The notes under the pieces are model-generated. The model searched no databases. It saw only the letters and a program-made list of their open reading frames with translations, and had not been told where the DNA came from. Both the position numbers and the translations under genes were made by a program. DNA of 64,000 bases from Atherix ibis (taxonomy: Eukaryota; Arthropoda; Insecta; Diptera; Athericidae), in the NCBI GenBank assembly GCA_958298945.1, contig OY282605.1:118912267-118976266 (forward strand). Reading direction: 5' to 3'. Positions 58,862 through 64,000 of this stretch are shown one piece after another (the first letter of the stretch is position 1; each line of letters opens with the position of its first letter).

Positions 58862-61510
58862 GTTGCTACGAACATAAAAGAGGTTGTCAACAATTTTACG
58901 GAGAATGTTGGCTTGTAAGGCCTAGACGCGATCGGAATTGGATCCCCAAAGTTCAATTCCACATGTCAAAAAAGGTTTTATAATTGTTAAAAAATTCGAG
59001 CGTTTGTCTAAGAAGTTGTAGGTTACGTCTAGTGCCTTCAAGTTATTTTAGTCTAGTATCAGGGTTCCATGTTAATCTCTTGTCCAGGTTAAGTCCCAAA
59101 TAACGTACTTTATCATAATGTGGAATCATGTTGGTATTAAGGTATAAAGAAGTAGGTTATTCTTGACAAGGTGTGAAAGTAATGTGAGCACTCTTCTGTT
59201 CAATTTACCCTCATTCTCCATCGATTAAACCAGGATTGAAGATGTTGTGCATATACAATAGTATTTTAAACTGTTGTTGGAAGCTATGTTAGGATTTGTA
59301 TAGATATCAAATATGGCCGTATCATCTGCATAAGTAGCAAGGATAGTATTAGGATCAGATGGGATGTTATGGGTATAAATATTTTATAAAATGGGACCAA
59401 TGAGACTGCCTTGTGGGACTCCATATATATTTCCGCGAATCCTGAGTTAATTGCAACTTGGAAATGACGTTGGGAAAGATATGACAAGTGGTAGTATGTT
59501 GAAGAAAGAGAGATCTTGAGTCCAGAATGCCGAGATATCTAAATATACTCCTGAGAGGATGTAATGTGATCAACAATGCCATGACATTGCTGGATAGTGG
59601 AGTGTTCAGATCGGAAGCCAAATTGGTGATCAGGAATAATTTTTTAATAACTAGGGTCTGGGCAGAGTCGTTTTAATAGGGGTTTTTCTAAAATCCAACT
59701 AAGGATTGGTAAGAGGCTGATAGGGCTGTATAGGAGGAAGAAGAATTAATGGGTTTATTTGGTTTAGAAATTATTTTAATGACATAAAATTTTCAGAGTA
59801 ATGGAAAATTTCTAGGTTGTGCGTAGGATGGATTCCATTGAAAATATATATAATTAAAAGTAAAGCTTTTTGGGAAATTTGCTTCAGACTAGGAGCTGTT
59901 ATTAGATCATAACCAGGAGCTTTTTTATTGGGAAAGCGCAGAATAGTAGATTTAATTTACGTTTTTTATTGGGAAAGCGCAGAATAGTAGTTTTTGAGCA
60001 GTTACCCCTCTTTTTTTCTAGTGGGTGTGATGTTCTTTTTTACAAGAGTATTCATCTAATAGAGATTAAAGGGCTGCTAATGAAGTAATCGAGGATATCA
60101 GGACGTTTGGTCAGTATGTTGGATTCGGAGAGGAAGTTATTTGATATGATGTAAGGGATAGAGCTTCTTGAAGAATCTTTCCTCGAGGGTTAGCAACACA
60201 GCAACCCCATTTAGTATTGTAATCGCCACCCGAAAGAAACGAGGCTCCAAGTGAGTATAAGAAGGATAAAAAGTCAGAACCAGTTATGGTTTTATTGGGA
60301 GGACAATATGCAGATGCTACATTAAGATTAAATAAGGAGGTATAAATAGTAACAACTGTGGATTGCAAGGATTCGGAGGAAAAATTGGAGTGAATGTTAT
60401 GTTTAATGGATTTACTTATAAGAATAGCGTCCCACCATGCGCCGTATTATCAGGATGATCAGTTCTGTATGTATCGTAGTCTCGTACTACGGAGAGTATG
60501 ACCTGGATGTACGAGGTCTGTTTAAAAAGTATCGCGAATTTTGAATTTTCGCGGGTTACGTATATTCGATTTTCGATTTTATTGTAGCGTTATGTTGGTA
60601 CTTATGTCTCTCACTTATACCGACAAGTTCGGCCATTTTGAATGTTCAGTTAATTTTTGACAGCTGCTTTGCTTGAACGTGTTTTAGCTCGTCTTTGATT
60701 TTTGCCCATTCCAAAAAATTGATCAAAGAATTTGTATCAAATTTTGTGTGAAAAACAAAATTAATTGCGCGAACGCATTCCGAATGTTGACTGTGGTATA
60801 TGGTGAAGCCACCATGGACCGAAGCAACGTTTATCGGTGGTACAAATGTTCTCAGAGGGCCAAGAAGATGTGAACGACGAAAAGCGTCAAGTTCGGTCGA
60901 ATGTGAAGGTTTTGTTTAAAGTTTTCTTCGATTGCAGGAACGTAATGCATCATGAGTTCTTGCCACAGGGTAGAACTGTCAATAAAGAATATTACCTGCA
61001 AGTTATGGACAACTTGCGCGATGCAATCCGCCAGAAACGACCGGATTTGCGGAAGAACAAAAATTGACTTTTGCCATTTTTGGTCAAAAACAACACACTA
61101 ATAATGCCGCAGCCACCGTATTCCCCAGATCTAGCCCCCTATGACTTTTTTTTGTTCCTGAAACTGAAGAGCCTCATGAAAGGAGAAGATAAAGACGGCA
61201 TCGAAGGAGAAGCTGAACAAGATCACAAAAAATGATTTTTTGAAGTGCTTCGAGGATTGGAAAAAACGTTGGCGCAAGTGTATAATATCTGGTGGGGAAG
61301 GGGACAAAATAGATATTCATGACTAAATAAATAATTTTTGAAAAAAAACACAAAATAGGCGATACTTTTTGAACAGACCTCGTACGTGGAAGTAGGACGT
61401 GATTTCTTTAGAGATGGCGGCTTCATCATTCAATAAAAGGATGGAGAGGGAATTTTCGGTGTACGACAACATCGTTTTTGAACAGTGGACAATAAAGCTG
61501 ACACCATTTT
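58862..61510 (-). pseudogene. Jockey-clade LINE, decayed, interrupted by a mariner
   Basis: Minus strand, from high to low coordinates: NDEAAISKEITSYF (about 61430), then after the nested mariner YDTYRTDHPDNTAHGG (about 60480-60430) and ASAYCPPNK, FLSGGDYNTKWGCCVANPRG (about 60240-60180), all of the APE-type endonuclease. Reverse transcriptase pieces follow near 59620-59290 (LSQRHFQVAINSG, then a catalytic region decayed to LLLMQM), and the C-terminal KPFLTCGIELWGSNSDRV with LQANILRKIVDNLF at about 59000-58870. There are many stops. A 43 bp spaced duplication of TTATTGGGAAAGCGCAGAAT lies at 59920-59990. Confidence 0.8.
60512..61382 (+). mobile_element. Mariner (family B, copy 4) nested in the LINE, internally deleted
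   Basis: 871 bp with both terminal repeats (CGAGGTCTGTTTAAAAAGTA and inverse) and TA at 60510-60511 and 61383-61384. The LINE endonuclease reads on both sides. The start codon ATG has become TTG at about 60719. The frame is deleted between VNDEKR and QVRSNVK, removing most of the DNA-binding linker and the first Asp, and again before LVKNNTLIMPQPPYSPDLAP, removing the second. The third Asp (PYDFFLF) remains. Terminal repeats are well kept, so it could in principle be mobilised in trans. Confidence 0.9.
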
Positions 61511-62429
61511 AATGAAATTGTATTTAATTTAGGAATTAAATCATTTTAATAATAGAAAATTTCCAGAGCTTTTTCGGGAAATTTTATATTTACAAAAAAA
61601 AAAAAAAATTTTGGCATTTTTGTTATGCTTTTTATTGAAATATTTTTTCGTACATGATTCAAGGCACTTTACCTTTTATTAGGTCAATGTTCCTAAAAAA
61701 AAATGTTGCAGAAACCTTTTGCTTAGCAACATTTCGCTTTCTTAAATTAAATATTTAAAAACTGCAGTTGTATTATTAATAAATGCCATAATGAAAAGTT
61801 AAAATTTGTCACGTTCTGTTTATTCATATTAGATTGTGTGCAAATGTACAAATGTGTTCTCAAATTCGCTAATTCAACATTCGACGATTAGTACTCCTTA
61901 CTCTGCTTGTAAGAAATTCTTCAGATACAATCGGTGCAAAAAAAAACATAAAAAGAAAGAAAAAGATTCCAGATCAATATTTTTAATTGATATGAGGTGT
62001 AGACAAAATAATAACACAAATACGACATTAGATTAATGGTAGAAACCAGAGTAGTAGCTGTTGACAGTCAAAACAAACTTGAACTATTTTTGTTTGTAAA
62101 TATTTTTTTTAATAATTCCCCCAACAAGTTCATATAAGATCACGTTCATATGAAGGTTGACTACTTATCTTCTAACTAACAATAGTGACAAAGAATATAC
62201 TTGATACTGGACGTTAGTTAGAAAGTTAGATTTGATTTTTTGTTAGTGCTCTTTATGAAATTATACGTTATTTATCAATAGATAATTTTCTATAAAAATA
62301 TTTGATTTAAAAACAATGCGTAGAAACCCCTTTTTGTAAGTACAAAAACGTCTGGACTCTAGATAGTCTCAAGTTTTGTACATGTATATTGTTTCTATTG
62401 GCTTATAATGTATCTGAGGAGACCTTATA
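61511..62429. other. No gene seen, AT-rich
   Basis: Unique AT-rich sequence. No supportable frame. Confidence 0.5.
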
Positions 62430-63652
62430 CCAGGGGTATAGATGGCATGAGTGAGTTTTGTCATAGATGGCGTGAGTGAGCGTATTAAGCTACCATGGGC
62501 ACGCCATACTTTTTTTTATGAGTTTCACATCTGTCAACATTAATCAGTGCATATTGTCAGCAATTTCCTTTGGTAATCATGTCTAGGATTTTTGCCAGAA
62601 AAAGAGCATATGCGGGAAGCTCTGCTTTTCTGCTTCAATTTGAAGAAATCGGCTGCCGAATCGCATCGAATGCTTATGGAGGCATATGGTGACAGTGCTT
62701 TATCGGAAACAACATGCTGAGACGGCAATTTTCACTTGTGGGACAAAAAGCGTGAACATCGGCCTAGGAAGGTTGAGGACCATCAATTGCAGGCTCTTTT
62801 GGACGAAGACGATACCCAATCGCAAAAAATGCTCGCGGAGCAATTGGGTGTTAGTCAACCAGCCATTTCTATGCGTCTGCGTGTCATGGGGAAGATTGAA
62901 AAGATCGGAAAATGGGTGCCGCATGAATTGAACGATAGGCAGATGGAGCTACGCAAAAACACATGCGAAATCTTGCTCGCCAGATAAAAAAGAAAGTTCT
63001 TTCCTGCATCGGATTGTAACAGGCGATGAAAAGTGGATATATTTCGAGAATCCTAAACGAAAGAAATCGTGCGTTGATCCCGGCCAACCATCAACATCTT
63101 CCCCAAGATCAAATCGCTTCTGACGGAAGACGATGTTGTGCGTTTGGTGGGATCAGCAATGTATCGTCTACTATGAGATATTGAAACCTGGTGAAACTGT
63201 CAATGCCCACCACTACCACCAACAACTGATCAAACTGCTCCTTGCTCTGCGTGAAAATAGGACGGATTATCAACAAAGACATGACAAGCTGATTTTGCTC
63301 CACGACAAAGCACCATCGCCCACGTCAAAAATGATCCGAAACTACTTGGAGACACTCAACTGGGAGGTGCTACCCCAGCCCGCTTATTAACCAGACCTGG
63401 CCCCTTCCGACTACCACCTGTTTTCGTCGATGGGCCACGCGCTCGCTGAGCAGCACTTCGATTCTTACAAAGATGTCCGAAATTGGCTTGATGAGTGGTT
63501 TGACTCGAAAGAGAAGGAATTTTTTTGGCGTGGTATCCACAAATTGCCCAAGAGATGTGAAAAATGTGTAACTAGAAATTTGTTTTTGCTTTCTATAAAA
63601 AAAAAATGTGTTTTTTGACTAAAAAACATCGGATATAAGCTTATACACCTGG
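62430..63652 (+). mobile_element. Mauritiana-type mariner (family A, copy 5), TA on both sides
   Basis: 1223 bp, TA at 62428-62429 and 63653-63654. The 3' repeat is complete (TATAAGCTTATACACCTGG). The 5' repeat keeps only CCAGGGGTATA before jumping to GATGGCATGAGTGAG, a rearranged piece of the leader, so the inner half of the repeat is gone. Transposase start at 62579 with the common frameshift after Met-Ser. TGDEKWIYFENPKRKKS holds the first Asp. LLHDKAPSPTS replaces HDNAPSHTS with the Asp kept, and LAPSDYHLF follows an in-frame stop at 63388-63390. The C-terminus ends as KCVTR without GKYFK. Confidence 0.9.
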
Positions 63653-63654
63653 TA

Positions 63655-64000
63655 AATGAACCGGTACCTGTTCATTTACAATGAGATATTCAGGATATGT
63701 ACTTGGATCAAATTTTTATGGAGTCAAATGCCATAAAATTTGTAGTAAAATTCATGTACAGCCAAATTCCATAAAATTTGAAGCAGCTATATGCAGCTGA
63801 GGTGTACAGAATAAATATTTGCTGGATTAGCAGGCTCTAACATGGATGGGATTTTTTTGGAAAAGTATCTTTAGATTAGATCTTATCTGAAATTTAGTAA
63901 TAATCTTAGCGAAAGTGTGGTTTGGTTATGATGGTTTTGGTCGAGTGGGGAGGGGGAGGAGGGGGGCAAGGAAGTAATGACACTAACATTGCTGAGGGAG
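63655..64000. other. No gene seen; G-rich tract near the end
   Basis: Unique sequence. 63947-63966 is a G-rich run (GGGGAGGGGGAGGAGGGGGG) that could form a quadruplex on the + strand, though one of its four G-runs is only two long. Confidence 0.5.

Noticed and set aside
63947..63966. G-quadruplex near the window end
   Set aside because: Only three of the four G-runs have three or more bases, and nothing nearby suggests a role. Noted in the feature list only.

Overview
This is an AT-rich window from a eukaryotic nuclear genome, almost certainly an insect. A fly is the best guess, because the one host gene has 66-67 bp introns and the transposons are insect types (mauritiana- and mellifera-type mariners, rosa-like DD41D elements, a piggyBac relative, jockey-clade LINEs). 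The species cannot be named from the sequence. There are no operons, prokaryotic genes or CRISPR arrays.

The only convincing host gene is NO66 (ribosomal oxygenase 1, a JmjC Fe(II)/2-oxoglutarate hydroxylase) at 13476-15426 on the + strand. It is best modelled as three exons, the first coding only Met-Glu, giving about 605 residues with all three iron ligands. A second, promoter-like stretch lies at about 50700-51760, but no coding exon of that gene is visible.

Layout: 1-7440 holds a rosa-like element, two mauritiana-type mariners, a fold-back mariner and a LINE with RNase H. From 7640 to 12675 a 24 bp satellite is split by a piggyBac-like element (TTAA on both sides, itself carrying a LINE) and by a mariner. 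NO66 follows, with a near-complete mariner starting 93 bp after its stop. 18430-24790 is an AT-rich satellite maturing into a modular 120 bp array. 25690-28590 holds a second DD41D family and a 66/72 bp satellite that seems to derive from that family's terminus. 29566-33570 holds a mariner and other remnants. 33940-39650 is a 354 bp satellite. 41078-49625 and 53400-63652 are further mariners, rosa-like copies and LINE pieces, some nested.

Every transposase and reverse transcriptase seen is broken by stops, frameshifts or deletions, so no autonomous element is present. Several copies share lesions, which points to mobilisation in trans or to recombination between copies. Family letters used below: A = mauritiana-type mariner, ends CCAGGTGTATAAGC; B = mariner, ends CGAGGTCTGTTCAAAAAG; C = mariner, ends CGAGGGTCGTTCAATAAG; D = mariner, ends TTGGGTTGGTGCAAAAG; R = rosa-like DD41D, ends AGGGTTTTCCAATAAGAG; S = second DD41D family, ends AGGGTGATTTTTTT.
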